Shown: positions 18,136 through 27,480 of the stretch, piece after piece | Layout: every line of letters begins with the position of its first letter | Numbering within the stretch: position 1 is the stretch's first letter | Assembly (NCBI RefSeq): GCF_000380965.1 | Contig: NZ_KB905566.1 | Span: forward strand, 18,642-82,641 | DNA: 64,000 bases | Origin: Paenibacillus ginsengihumi DSM 21568 | GTDB taxonomy: Bacteria; Bacillota; Bacilli; Paenibacillales; NBRC-103111 | Reading direction: 5' to 3' | Notes under the pieces: generated by a model | Told to the model about the DNA's origin: nothing | The model's database searches: none | Seen by the model: the letters and a program-made list of their open reading frames with translations, nothing else | Translations under genes and position numbers: made by a program

Positions 18136-19354
18136 AAGGGAGATTAACCGGTTAAAGTCTGTGTTTAGATCGATCAGAATTCCGTGCAATTTCGGTTTTG
18201 CAGGAGAGTTGTACATTGATTTAGATGCCCTTGGAAAAGAAGTTCATTTGCCACTAATGATCAAAAAGAGGTACCTTACAGAAGACATAATAGCTGGGAA
18301 AGCATACAACAGGACTTCCCGTTATTATTACAAGGATTTTCACGATATCATTCGGGTCATGGAACAAGTGCAAGCTGATTATTCGACGATTTACGAATTA
18401 AATCTTGAGGAACGGGTAAAAAGGTATCTTTTGTTTACCGTAATCGAGTACTTAATGATCTCCACAGCGAAAATTATGTACTTATACTATATCCAAAATG
18501 AAGATAAATTGTATGATGAATCAAAAGCTTATTTATCGTTACTGTGGCGAAATTTGATCAGATTGTGTTTCGAGGATTCCATTCCTCCAGCTCCGATCAT
18601 CGGCTTGGCGTCGCATTCAAAATATGCTTTGGAGAACAATTTTGCGTCAACTCGGAATTACGCAGAGATGGACAATAAGTTAGTCTTGTTTATTGATTTT
18701 TTTCTATTCCGGGAAGAGATTAAACAATTTGATCTTATTATTTCGCCATTGTTCGGCGGTGTCATGATTCCGTTTTGTTACAGCAGTTTGAGTGATTATT
18801 TTTCAACGGAACCTTGCAAGAAAGCGGAATGCGAGTTTTTATCCTTCTCATTATACGACAACGCACAATCCGACCGGCAATTTCATTTGTTGAACGAAAA
18901 ACTTCGACTGCTTCGAAAAAACTATTCAAAAGATGTCAAAGTGCTTTTGGTAGACGATAACATTGGATCAGGCAGGACATTGCAACTGCTAAAGACGGTA
19001 GTCTTTACTCATTTTACGCACGTAAGAATCAAGGCTGTAGAGTACCATTGGGAAAAAAAGCTTCTAAGAGAAAATGTGGCTTGCAACGAAATATTTCAAG
19101 CACATCAAATTGACTTTCTTTCACCTCTTATGTACAGGCATTATCTTATACTGGAAAAATATATCGAAGGGCTTATTTCAAATCATTGTACTTATTCCAA
19201 CTATTTTCCTTCGTCTATAGATCAGTACCTCTCACTTGACGAATTTAAGTTGAAATCAAGAAATGAGCAGGTAATAAAAACGCTTTTAGATAAATCGACG
19301 TTACTGCAATTTGCGAGACGAGTTAATGGATTACAATCCAGAAAAGGATGTTGA
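18128..19354 (+). CDS. Phosphoribosyltransferase-like protein with long N-terminal domain
   Basis: A 408-residue protein. The PRPP-binding motif of type I phosphoribosyltransferases is clear at about 276-286 (VLLVDDNIGSGRT), after a segment LIISPLFGGVMIPFCYSSL that fits the start of such a fold. The N-terminal ~190 residues and C-terminal ~80 residues are helical and not recognised. It may attach or remove a ribose phosphate, or use the fold for binding only. It overlaps both neighbours (8 nt and 7 nt). Confidence 0.72.
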   Translation: MDKREINRLKSVFRSIRIPCNFGFAGELYIDLDALGKEVHLPLMIKKRYLTEDIIAGKAYNRTSRYYYKDFHDIIRVMEQVQADYSTIYELNLEERVKRYLLFTVIEYLMISTAKIMYLYYIQNEDKLYDESKAYLSLLWRNLIRLCFEDSIPPAPIIGLASHSKYALENNFASTRNYAEMDNKLVLFIDFFLFREEIKQFDLIISPLFGGVMIPFCYSSLSDYFSTEPCKKAECEFLSFSLYDNAQSDRQFHLLNEKLRLLRKNYSKDVKVLLVDDNIGSGRTLQLLKTVVFTHFTHVRIKAVEYHWEKKLLRENVACNEIFQAHQIDFLSPLMYRHYLILEKYIEGLISNHCTYSNYFPSSIDQYLSLDEFKLKSRNEQVIKTLLDKSTLLQFARRVNGLQSRKGC

Positions 19355-20571
19355 ACGAAGTGAATCTATTAAAACCACATGATATATGGCCACCTCATGA
19401 TCTGTATAAGCAGATGGCCAATGTATCTTATGCCTATCTTGATCAAGTTCAAACATTATCTATTAAGGACGGTTCCGGAGTAATTGCCCAATTCGAAAAC
19501 ATGCTAACCGAATATTATGGAGTTAAATATGCGATTGGTTTAAATTCCGGTACATCAGCCGTACACTCTGCGCTTTTTGCCGTAGGAATTCAAGATGATG
19601 ATGAGGTGATATGCCAAGTAAGTACCTTTCACGCTTCCATTACCCCCCTCATGCAAACCGGAGGCATTCCGGTTTTATGCGATACAGACGGGTCCACAGG
19701 AAATATTGATATCGAAGATGTGAAGAATAAGATTACCGATAAAACTAAAGCTATAATCGTCACCCATATGTGGGGATATCCTGCCGACATGGATGAAATC
19801 ATGGAAATTGCCAATCAGCATAACCTTTTTGTAATTGAAGATTGCTCCCATGCTCACGGTACAGTCTATAAAGGGAGAAAAACTGGAACAATTGGTCATA
19901 TCGGCGTGTTTAGCATGCAAGCAAGCAAAATTGTTCCTGCTGGAGAAGGAGGATATTTGATCACATCGGATCGTAATCTATACGAGAGAGCACTCTTATT
20001 TGGACAATTCGGCGAACGACTGAATTTACAATTAACGGTACCTGATTTACATGCGTTTTGGGAGACGGGAATGGGCCTAAAATATCGTATGCATCCATTG
20101 GCTGCTGTGTGCGCTATTGTTGCATTTAAACATTTCGCTCATTATTTGAGGCTTCGTAGAAAACGTATTCATGCTTTTCATGAATATATCAAAGACATCC
20201 CTGCTCTAAATCATCTCATCGAAGAGTCCCCTTTGGACAGATACTCTTATTTTATGAATCGGATGCAATATGAGCCCGAGCATATTTCTGGTATACCGAT
20301 AAAATCGGTTGTCAAAGATTTGAGGGAACTGGGACTAGATATTCGAATTGCAAGCCATAGGCCGTTATATCACTTGCCTGTTTTTCAAGGTAAACGCCTT
20401 GTAGGAAATGATAATTTAAGCAGATGGCCAATTTATACCCAAGCGCAATTTCCTAAAACAGTTTCTTATTTTGAATCATTGCTCGGTTTGCCGCGTTTCG
20501 ACCATCCTGAAGGGGATCGATTGGTAGAATATTACGGCCAAACATTGCGTCAATATTTTCTGAAGAGGTGA
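19348..20571 (+). CDS. DegT/DnrJ/EryC1/StrS-family PLP aminotransferase
   Basis: A 407-residue PLP enzyme with GLNSGTSAVHSALFAVG (about 62), the aspartate segment VIEDCSHAHG (about 163) and the PLP-lysine segment FSMQASKIVPAGEGGYL (about 190-206, Lys about 196). Members usually aminate a keto sugar bound to a nucleotide, or a cyclitol or other ketone. In this operon it could supply an amino group to a nucleotide-linked intermediate. It overlaps the previous gene by 7 nt; a GTG at 19360 is an alternative start with AAAAGG at a better distance. Confidence 0.88.
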   Translation: MLNEVNLLKPHDIWPPHDLYKQMANVSYAYLDQVQTLSIKDGSGVIAQFENMLTEYYGVKYAIGLNSGTSAVHSALFAVGIQDDDEVICQVSTFHASITPLMQTGGIPVLCDTDGSTGNIDIEDVKNKITDKTKAIIVTHMWGYPADMDEIMEIANQHNLFVIEDCSHAHGTVYKGRKTGTIGHIGVFSMQASKIVPAGEGGYLITSDRNLYERALLFGQFGERLNLQLTVPDLHAFWETGMGLKYRMHPLAAVCAIVAFKHFAHYLRLRRKRIHAFHEYIKDIPALNHLIEESPLDRYSYFMNRMQYEPEHISGIPIKSVVKDLRELGLDIRIASHRPLYHLPVFQGKRLVGNDNLSRWPIYTQAQFPKTVSYFESLLGLPRFDHPEGDRLVEYYGQTLRQYFLKR

Positions 20572-20578
20572 TTGTTTC

Positions 20579-21265
20579 ATGTTGGATATTCGCAAGGGCA
20601 TGAACTATCTGGGGCTTGATTATATGATTAAAATCGGAGGGAGCTTACTTCCAAACATTAATAAATGCAAGCAATTAGCTGATTTATTATCAGAAGTGGG
20701 GAAATCAAAGCGGTTACTTTTGTTTCCCGGCGGAGGAGAAATCGACAATTACATAGAAACCTATCATAGTCAGATTGCTTTGGATAGGGAAATATTCCAT
20801 CGAGCAACCATGCTTGCGATGGATCAGACCGCATTATTATTCTGCAATTATAACCTGGAAATGCTTGTTCCTGTTGACAACATGATCGATTGTAGAAAGG
20901 TTTTGGACCAACATCGAATACCTTTTTTACTTCCGTCCAAAATTGTATTCGGATTAGATCCGTTCCGATATACGAATCGCATCACCTCTGACGGAATGGC
21001 ACTATACTTTGCGCATATTTTTCAAGCAAAGCGCATGGTGTTGATTAAGAGCATAAACGGAATACTCGATCATAATCGGCAAACTATTTCCAGGCTCTCA
21101 TTTGATGAATTTTTGATGACAGAGCAAGATTGCGTCGACGAAACTTTCCCATTGTTGGCCCATAAAGTGAAAATTCCGATTGACATATTGAACGGATTGG
21201 AGTACGAGCAATTGAGGCAGTATTTCAAGGAGGAGATTAACGCTTGGGGGACGCAAATAAACTAG
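20579..21265 (+). CDS. Amino-acid-kinase superfamily small-molecule kinase (MfnE-like)
   Basis: A 228-residue kinase of the carbamate/uridylate kinase fold: IKIGGSLLPN near 17, LLLFPGGGEIDNYIE near 43, HRATMLAMDQTALLF near 70, and NRITSDGMALYFAHIFQAKRMVLIKSINGI near 138-167 with the nucleotide-binding Lys. The HxxxxLAMDQ segment and length recall MfnE-type kinases, which phosphorylate a phosphomonoester to a diphosphate in methanofuran synthesis. By analogy it may activate a pathway phosphate as a diphosphate; that is inference. It lies 7 nt after the aminotransferase. Confidence 0.75.
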   Translation: MLDIRKGMNYLGLDYMIKIGGSLLPNINKCKQLADLLSEVGKSKRLLLFPGGGEIDNYIETYHSQIALDREIFHRATMLAMDQTALLFCNYNLEMLVPVDNMIDCRKVLDQHRIPFLLPSKIVFGLDPFRYTNRITSDGMALYFAHIFQAKRMVLIKSINGILDHNRQTISRLSFDEFLMTEQDCVDETFPLLAHKVKIPIDILNGLEYEQLRQYFKEEINAWGTQIN

Positions 21266-22227
21266 GTCATCCAGTAAGTACGGTCAAGTACTTGATGCCA
21301 ATGATTTCAGAAATGACACGTAATGATAGATATCCGATTGGCCTTGAAGAGGCGTTAGTTGAATACTTAAAGGATGATCTTTATATAAGTCACCTTATAT
21401 ATCCGTTTTTGAAAAAATGGGAAAACAAGTTGGATTTTGATAAAGTCTTTAGCATGTTGCCGGCGAGGCTGCGCATGGTTCTCCTGGGATTTATGCATCT
21501 GTGCGATATTAGTCCAGATTATCCGGGATTGCTGGAAAGGCGGTGCTCTATTACATATCCCTATTACCTTCGCGGTTCCTGGTTGAATGACTACAAGGAG
21601 CTCTCGTCATACCGAAAACTGAGTCATCGCCTTCAAGAGATAAAGGATGAATATGGTGTGGACATCTTTCTGACATTAAGGGATTTGAAGGAGATCCGTG
21701 CTGATGCAGATTTAGATACAGCGAACCACGATCGGTTATATGAATATCTGATGCTTCTACACTCGTTTTTTAGTGATCATCATATTCCATATTCAATTGG
21801 AGGAAGTGTAAGCCTTTTCCTCCAATTGTCATTGGAGTGCTCTTGGGATATAGATATTGTCATCTTTCAGGAGCCTGATAGTCATCTTTGTGACAATATC
21901 ATTCGTTTTGCCGAAACGGAACTACAGTTAATGCTTGAAGAGAAGTGGGAGGATTATTTATCTTTTCGTTCTCTTGAACATGGATTAACGCTGGATGTCG
22001 AAATTAATCAACATTATAAACAAAGGTTAGATGAATACACCAATTCTATAACGTCTTATACGTTGGGAAACACGACGGTTCACCTATTACATTACAGAAA
22101 GATATTAGATCTTAAAAAGGGAATGGGGCGATTGAAGGATTTGAATAACATATTTAAGGCATATGAATTATTATATGGAAGTGAGGGTAAGCATAGAGCC
22201 TATGAATATTTGGAGTCGAGATTTTAA
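21244..22227 (+). CDS. Nucleotidyltransferase-like protein, second in the island
   Basis: A 327-residue protein with the nucleotidyltransferase pattern at about 180-215: PYSIGGSVSLFLQLSLECSW, DIDIVIFQ, then HGLTLDVEIN with the third acidic residue near 248. It resembles the PF14907-type family, like the larger protein at 13900. The start is a TTG at 21244 with AAGGAGGAG 8 nt upstream, inside the end of the kinase gene (22-nt overlap). It precedes an HPr-kinase-like gene, a pairing known from lasso-peptide clusters such as that of paeninodin. Confidence 0.68.
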   Translation: MGDANKLGHPVSTVKYLMPMISEMTRNDRYPIGLEEALVEYLKDDLYISHLIYPFLKKWENKLDFDKVFSMLPARLRMVLLGFMHLCDISPDYPGLLERRCSITYPYYLRGSWLNDYKELSSYRKLSHRLQEIKDEYGVDIFLTLRDLKEIRADADLDTANHDRLYEYLMLLHSFFSDHHIPYSIGGSVSLFLQLSLECSWDIDIVIFQEPDSHLCDNIIRFAETELQLMLEEKWEDYLSFRSLEHGLTLDVEINQHYKQRLDEYTNSITSYTLGNTTVHLLHYRKILDLKKGMGRLKDLNNIFKAYELLYGSEGKHRAYEYLESRF

Positions 22228-23326
22228 CACATCGTGTTCTTTTCATCTTCGTGAGAATAGTGTGGCTATTTTTATGGAAAAAGAGGATGCGGAGATGATC
22301 GACGATCTTCAAGCTTTTTTCCATTATCCATCGTATCGGCCCGCCAGACGTTCTGTGTGGACTGTTTATCTTTATAGGGATACGGCAGCAGACATGTTCC
22401 TAACGGGAAAGTCTGAAAAAATAAATATGGAATTAGGCGAGACAGGGAAGTTGATTGTGACAGGTAAGTATACCGTCATCGAATCGGATGCTACTAAAGG
22501 AATTGTCGTCATAGATTCGAAAAGTAAAGTCGTTTCGATTTATAATCCACGTTACAAGGTTCGTTTTATCGATGCTTACCGAGTGGTTAGACAATTGTTT
22601 GCGACGCAATTGCTCGAACATTCCATCCCTTTTCATGGGGGAGCCGTTCATCTGGAAGGTATAAACATCGCTTTTCTGGGACATAAGGGATTTGGCAAAT
22701 CTACTTTGGTGACAGGTCTTCTTTATAAAAATCCTACGTCCTCTTATATTTGTAATGACCGATTTTTCCTTAAGGTTCTGCCCGGACATCCGGCTGAAAT
22801 TGTCCAATGGCCGGAATGCCCTGCCCTGACATATACAACATTGTGCATGTTTGAGGAACTTCCCGACCGAATCGAATATATGAAGCATCATCCCGGACGC
22901 TTTGTACCATCTGAGCGATTTATCGATCATCCGAGGCTTCCCGGCAAGCAAGAAATTATATCGAATCGTACTGATGAAGGGAAGGTTATTTTTACCAATT
23001 TGGAATTTACGTCTATGCTGCGAAGAAGTATCATGCCATCCACTTCATTGGACTATATTTTTCTATTGTCCAGACCAGAGAACAATGAATGTGAACTTGT
23101 TCCAATCTCCGATACGGAAACCATGCAATTATTGAATAAAAACATCGATGCTTTTGATTCATTTCCCGATTGGTTGAATATACAGGGGAAAAGGAACCAT
23201 AATATTGATTTAGCCGCAGTACGTGATTTTCCTCAATGCTTTTTGTTTCGCAGGACTTACAATCTGGAGTACGATCTTGCATTCTTGAAGGAATGGGCAT
23301 TAGATCGGTTTCTTGACAAAAAATAA
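22163..23326 (+). CDS. HPr-kinase-like P-loop protein
   Basis: A 387-residue protein with Walker A GHKGFGKST near 172-180, preceded by IPFHGGAVHLEGINIAFL, the usual lead-in of the HPr kinase C-terminal fold, and an FTNLEFTSMLRRSIMPSTSLDYIFLLSRP segment near 275-300. Relatives in RiPP clusters phosphorylate a peptide; others are of unknown role. The first ATG overlaps the previous gene by 65 nt, and the ATG at 22202 is also possible. No lasso cyclase, protease or precursor-recognition gene is visible nearby, so the target is unclear. Confidence 0.75.
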   Translation: MNYYMEVRVSIEPMNIWSRDFNTSCSFHLRENSVAIFMEKEDAEMIDDLQAFFHYPSYRPARRSVWTVYLYRDTAADMFLTGKSEKINMELGETGKLIVTGKYTVIESDATKGIVVIDSKSKVVSIYNPRYKVRFIDAYRVVRQLFATQLLEHSIPFHGGAVHLEGINIAFLGHKGFGKSTLVTGLLYKNPTSSYICNDRFFLKVLPGHPAEIVQWPECPALTYTTLCMFEELPDRIEYMKHHPGRFVPSERFIDHPRLPGKQEIISNRTDEGKVIFTNLEFTSMLRRSIMPSTSLDYIFLLSRPENNECELVPISDTETMQLLNKNIDAFDSFPDWLNIQGKRNHNIDLAAVRDFPQCFLFRRTYNLEYDLAFLKEWALDRFLDKK

Positions 23327-23450
23327 AACTTAACTATAAATGAGTAATCCACTTCCAGTAAACTGTAAAAACAAAAAGAATAGAGACAAAGCGCGCTCCT
23401 TGTGGTAAAAAGTAGTCACCACAACAAACTTATACCCAGGAGGGCTCGCT

Positions 23451-24445
23451 ATGTCTCATACCGCCATCGTACCCGATCATGCGACGATTCGCAACTATTT
23501 GTTGCAGCACCGGCTGCCGTTGTATTTTTCAAAGCCGGTTCTGACTCATATCGAGACGTATATGGCGGCCGCGACAGCAAAAGGATTTCGCGGCAAGGTA
23601 GTGGACCTGGCGGAATACAGCGATTGCCACCGGACGACGCTCGGCCATTTTCTGGCCGAAGGCAAGTGGGACGAAGGGGTGCTGCAAACCAAAGTAAAGA
23701 CCGAATCCCTTCGTCAGGTGGTGCAAGCGTCTGAGCGGACAGCGGAGCCGCTGTTCGTCATCCATGATGATACGATTGCCCAGAAGACCAAGCCTTCGTC
23801 ACAGGCTGGGGCCCCGATGGAGCTCACCGGTTTTCATCATTCGCATCTGCTCGGCAAGGTCGTGTGGGGCCATCAGGTTCAAGCTACCGTCGTGGGATGT
23901 GCGGACTTATCGCTCATCCATTCGATCGAACTCTACGACAAAACCAAGACCCATCTGGATGGACAGTCTATACGAAAATCGATCGCGTCTGCGACATGGC
24001 GGCCACCCTCCCGCATCCATCTCATGGTGGTTACGTGCTGGTCGATTCTTGGTTTACCTGCGCTCGTGTCATCGACAGCTACGCAGCTGCTGGCTACCAT
24101 CTGATCGGTGCCTTGAAGACCAATCGGATTCTCTACCCGCAAGGGATCCGTACCTCGGTCCAGGACTTTGCCGCCCATATCCGAAAAGAAGACGTTCGCC
24201 TCGTGACCGTGAACGGCTCTTCCTACTGGACGTATCGGTACGAAGGCGCGTTGAACAAAATCGACAACGTTGTTGTCCTGCTGTGTTGGCCGGAGCAGGC
24301 GTTTGGGGAACCGAAAGCGCTGCGCGCCTTCCTAAGTACCGACGTTTCTTTGGAGACCGAAACCATTTCGGCTTATTACGCCAAACGATGGCCAATTGAG
24401 ATCTTTTTCCGCCAGTACATTGGCAAGCTCGCTCTCAATATTTAA
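23451..24445 (+). pseudogene. Frameshifted IS4/IS701-type transposase
   Basis: The N-terminal part reads HTAIVPDHATIRNYLLQHRL through TGFHHSHLLGKVVWGHQVQA in one frame up to about 23950. It continues in a second frame with YVLVDSWFTCARVIDSYAAAG and ISAYYAKRWPIEIFFRQ, the DDE-type C-terminal signature. The frame changes within about 23920-23965 and the protein stops early after GKLALNI. It lies just downstream of the HPr-kinase-like gene. Confidence 0.85.
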
Positions 24446-24810
24446 GGTGGTTATTAGGCCACTAAATAGTGTTCAGTAAGCCACTTAAGGTAAAGATGGC
24501 TGGTGAATGGCGCATTTAGGCACTGCCAGTAATCAGCCCCTTATAGGGAAAAAAAGCAAGCCAGCCGTGGAACGGGTGGTCCTATGACTGAAATGGCTTG
24601 TTCTTCAAGCGGTATCCGCATAGCTATGATCATCGTTAGTAGATACTTTTTTTTATATTTCCACTTTTGATTTGATCCACGGATCGCTCTACTAGATTTT
24701 ATCCTGAATTTCGAAAGTAGAATTCTATGAAAACGTGAAAAGGGCTCCAAATCTTTGGTAGAATGGTGTTTGTCCGAACAACATCACCCAAAGAGAGGAG
24801 CACCTTTTAG
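24446..24810. other. Intergenic region between two transposase relics
   Basis: About 365 bases with no supported gene. It probably contains decayed ends of the two flanking insertion sequences; I cannot place terminal repeats. Confidence 0.4.
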
Positions 24811-26110
24811 GTGAAGTCTACCACATCCATCAGCAAAATCAAGACCGAATTTTCATTGCAAAATGCCACAAGCTTCGGAGGCGTCAAGGTCTTCTTGGAT
24901 TTTCTTGAAAAAATTAAACTGCCCAAGGCGATGCGCGGTCTCTCCGGCGGCAAAGCACACAATGCGGTCTTCCCTCTGCATCGCATCCTGCCGTATCTCA
25001 TTGTCGGCTGGATGCTCGGTTTGAGCGGATTTTTCATTTTCGCAAGCTGCAGTATGACGCCCTGCTACGTCATTTTCTGGGCGGACGCTGCCCGCATCAC
25101 AGCCTGCTATACAAGGAACTCGGCCGACTAGGCCGGACCTGTCCCGGACTAGCGGTGGAGCTTCGGACGCTCCATCAGGAGGTCATTCGTCCTTGCTTGC
25201 CTGACCGCCTCATTCTCGATCTGGACTGCACGGTCGAAACGGTCTACGGCGACCAGGGCGGCGCGGCTAAAGGCACGAATCCACACAAGCCCGGCCGAAA
25301 GAACTATCATCCGCTGCTGGCTTTCGAAGGGCAGACGCGGCTAAATCTGAATGCTTGGCTTCGCCCGGGCAATACCCATTCTTCCAGAATGCCATCGACT
25401 TTCTGAAGCAAACGTTTGACCTGCTTGGCAAGCATCCGATCGGCTACGCCCGATTCGACAAGGGCTTTGGCGGCGAAGACTTCTACAGCCTGCTCGAGAG
25501 CCGGAAGATCGGCTATGCCGGCAAACTGAAATGGACAAAACGGCTGGAGCAGGAAGTTCGGAAGTGTCGCTACTGGACGCGGTACGTCGACGAAGATTGG
25601 ATCATCGAAGGCATCACGCTGATTTACAAAGCAACGACCTGGAAGAAAGCGCGTCGGGTGATAATCATCCGCAAGGCTCAAGTGTTTGATGACGGGCAAA
25701 GCCGAATGGTTTTCGACAGCGACTGGCAGTACGAAGCGATCGTCACGAATTTGGAATGGGAGCCGATCGATTTGTGGCGCTTCTACAATCAGCGTTGCTG
25801 CATGGAGAATTACATCAAGGAAGCCAAGAACGGATTCTCCATGGATCGTATCGCGACAAGCGATTTCCGTGCCAATGAACTGGATCTGCTCATCAAACTG
25901 CTCGCGTATAACTTGTTCGAGCGATTCAAGCGCGATTGCTGCGAGCCTGTTCATCGCGGCTACACGATTGCCAGGTTCCGGCTGGAGTTCTTTCACATCG
26001 CTGCCACGCTCATTCAGCACAGTCGATCGGTCATTCTCAAACTGGCGAAGGACTTCGCGGGCCGATACGCTTGGAAGCGGATCGAATGTCGTGTGGCTCA
26101 GTTGGAATGA
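24811..26110 (+). pseudogene. IS1380-type transposase with two frameshifts
   Basis: Three reading-frame pieces together make one IS1380-like transposase. A start at the GTG 24811 reads IKTEFSLQNATSFGGVKVFL; a middle part is LPDRLILDLDCTVETVYGDQ from about 25155; a C-terminal piece from about 25380 includes GYARFDKGFGGEDFYSLLES, IDLWRFYNQRCCMENYIKEA and FRLEFFHIAATLIQHSRSVI. Frame breaks fall near 25040 and 25375. The element is inactive as written. Confidence 0.88.
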
Positions 26111-26292
26111 TCCTTCCACAATCTTACATGGAAATCGCAACGCCCCTTCACTGGGGAGGGGGAAGAACTATCCTTCATGCCTGCAATTGGGACCGTCTCG
26201 CTGGATAATCTCTCTTTATTTTACAGTATGATGATCTCCAAATTCCTTCGCATCCCCTGTTACTACTGGACTTTCGAAATTCAGGTTTATTA

Positions 26293-26320
26293 TTGCTTAT
26301 CTGAAGAGGCATGTTACAAT
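26293..26320 (+). promoter_or_regulatory. Sigma-A type promoter for the PurM homologue
   Basis: TTGCTT (26293-26298), 16-nt spacer, TACAAT (26315-26320) preceded by TG for an extended -10. It lies 30 nt upstream of the GTG start, so the PurM-like gene has its own promoter after the insertion sequences cut it off from the main operon. Confidence 0.6.
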
Positions 26321-26350
26321 GTTGAAAAAAATAAGTGGAGGCGACTATAA

Positions 26351-27395
26351 GTGAGGAATGACAAACTAACCTATGCCCAAACTGGCATTAATATAGACGA
26401 TACGGATGCTGTCAAGCAAAATATGGCCAACAGTCTGAAGACCAACGATGGTCGGGTTTTAAATTCCCTTGGCGCCTTCGCTTCTTTGTATGATTTTAAA
26501 TTTCCAGAGTACGAACATCCGGTTCTAGTTCTGAAAACGGAGGAGCCAGGCTCCAAACAAAAGCTGTCTTTTCAATACGGACGGCTGCGTTCGATTTGCT
26601 ACGATATGATCAATCATTTAATAAACGACATCGTTGTCATGGGCGCGAAACCGCTTGCGGTTCAGGATGCGATCATTTGCGGTGCTGTCGATAAAAAAAC
26701 GATCAGTGAAATTGTCGATGCCATTTCAGCGGCGTGCAAAGAGCAAGACTGTACGCTAACTGGGGGCGAGACATCGATACAACCGGGGGTGCTGGACAAA
26801 AATTCATTTATCCTTACATCCAGCATTGTCGGGATCGTCGATAAATCTAAAATTATTGACGGCTCAGCTATACGCAAGGGAGACGCAATTGTAGCTGTTG
26901 CGTCTAACGGAGTTCATACGAACGGATACACCTTAATTCGGGCTATTATTGACAACCATCCTGAAATCCTAGACATGAGCGTAGGCGACGAGAGCTTTTT
27001 GGATACCATTATGATACCGCATTTATGTTATTACAAGCCTCTCAAAGGATTGCTTGGGAAGGATGGACTGCATGGTATGGCTCATATTACAGGCGGTGGG
27101 ATTGAAGGCAATTTGAATCGGATTCTTCCGGAACATCTCACTGCCGCCGTCGACTTATCTCGAATTGATGTTTTGCCAGTGTTCCGAATGATTCGCAATA
27201 TTTGGAAACGTGGACGAACGGGATATGCTGCGCACGTTCAATATGGGGGTCGGACTGATCCTTGTTATTAGTCCAGGGACTGTTGAAGCGGTAGTGAATC
27301 ATTTGGGGGCATTTGGGTTAAAAAGCTACGTCATTGGGGAAATCGTTGAAGGTAACAAGCAGGTCGTCTTCCAACGAGAAATAGTGTGGGATTAA
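26351..27395 (+). pseudogene. PurM (AIR synthetase)-like gene interrupted by a one-base frameshift
   Basis: The first 280 codons read as a phosphoribosylformylglycinamidine cyclo-ligase homologue: KLTYAQTGINIDDTDAVKQN, DMINHLINDIVVMGAKPLAV, CTLTGGETSIQPGVL, VASNGVHTNGYTLIR and MAHITGGGIEGNLNRILPEH. At TTT 27201-27203 an extra T changes the frame. The continuation DERDMLRTFNMGVGLILVIS, normal for the PurM C-terminus, follows in another frame to 27395. Removing one T restores IRNIGNVDERDM and a full-length protein. In the purine pathway PurM closes the imidazole ring; here, in an AT-rich island with a PurZ-like gene, it may serve secondary metabolism. The shift could be real or a sequencing error. 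Confidence 0.85.
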
Positions 27396-27413
27396 TTAAT
27401 GGTTTCACATTGA

Positions 27414-27466
27414 GGAAATCTATGCGGAAATGTACAGAGCTCAGTCTCAATGGTATGTGGCATAAG
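27414..27466 (+). pseudogene. 3' remnant of an ABC exporter gene
   Basis: This stretch encodes IYAEMYRAQSQWYVA followed by a stop, identical in protein to the end of the ABC half-transporter at 13834. The nucleotide differences seen are synonymous (for example ATT/ATC, AGG/AGA, TCG/TCT, CAG/CAA and GCT/GCA). No upstream part of the gene is present. It is therefore the tail of a homologous, diverged transporter gene rather than a fresh duplication. Confidence 0.75.
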
Positions 27467-27480
27467 GTTGGTGAAACTTA

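Noticed and set aside
13834..27466. The repeated exporter-gene tail as attL/attR of an integrative element
   Set aside because: The two copies differ at synonymous positions, no integrase gene is present and the right copy is a gene remnant, so a divergent homologue explains it better.
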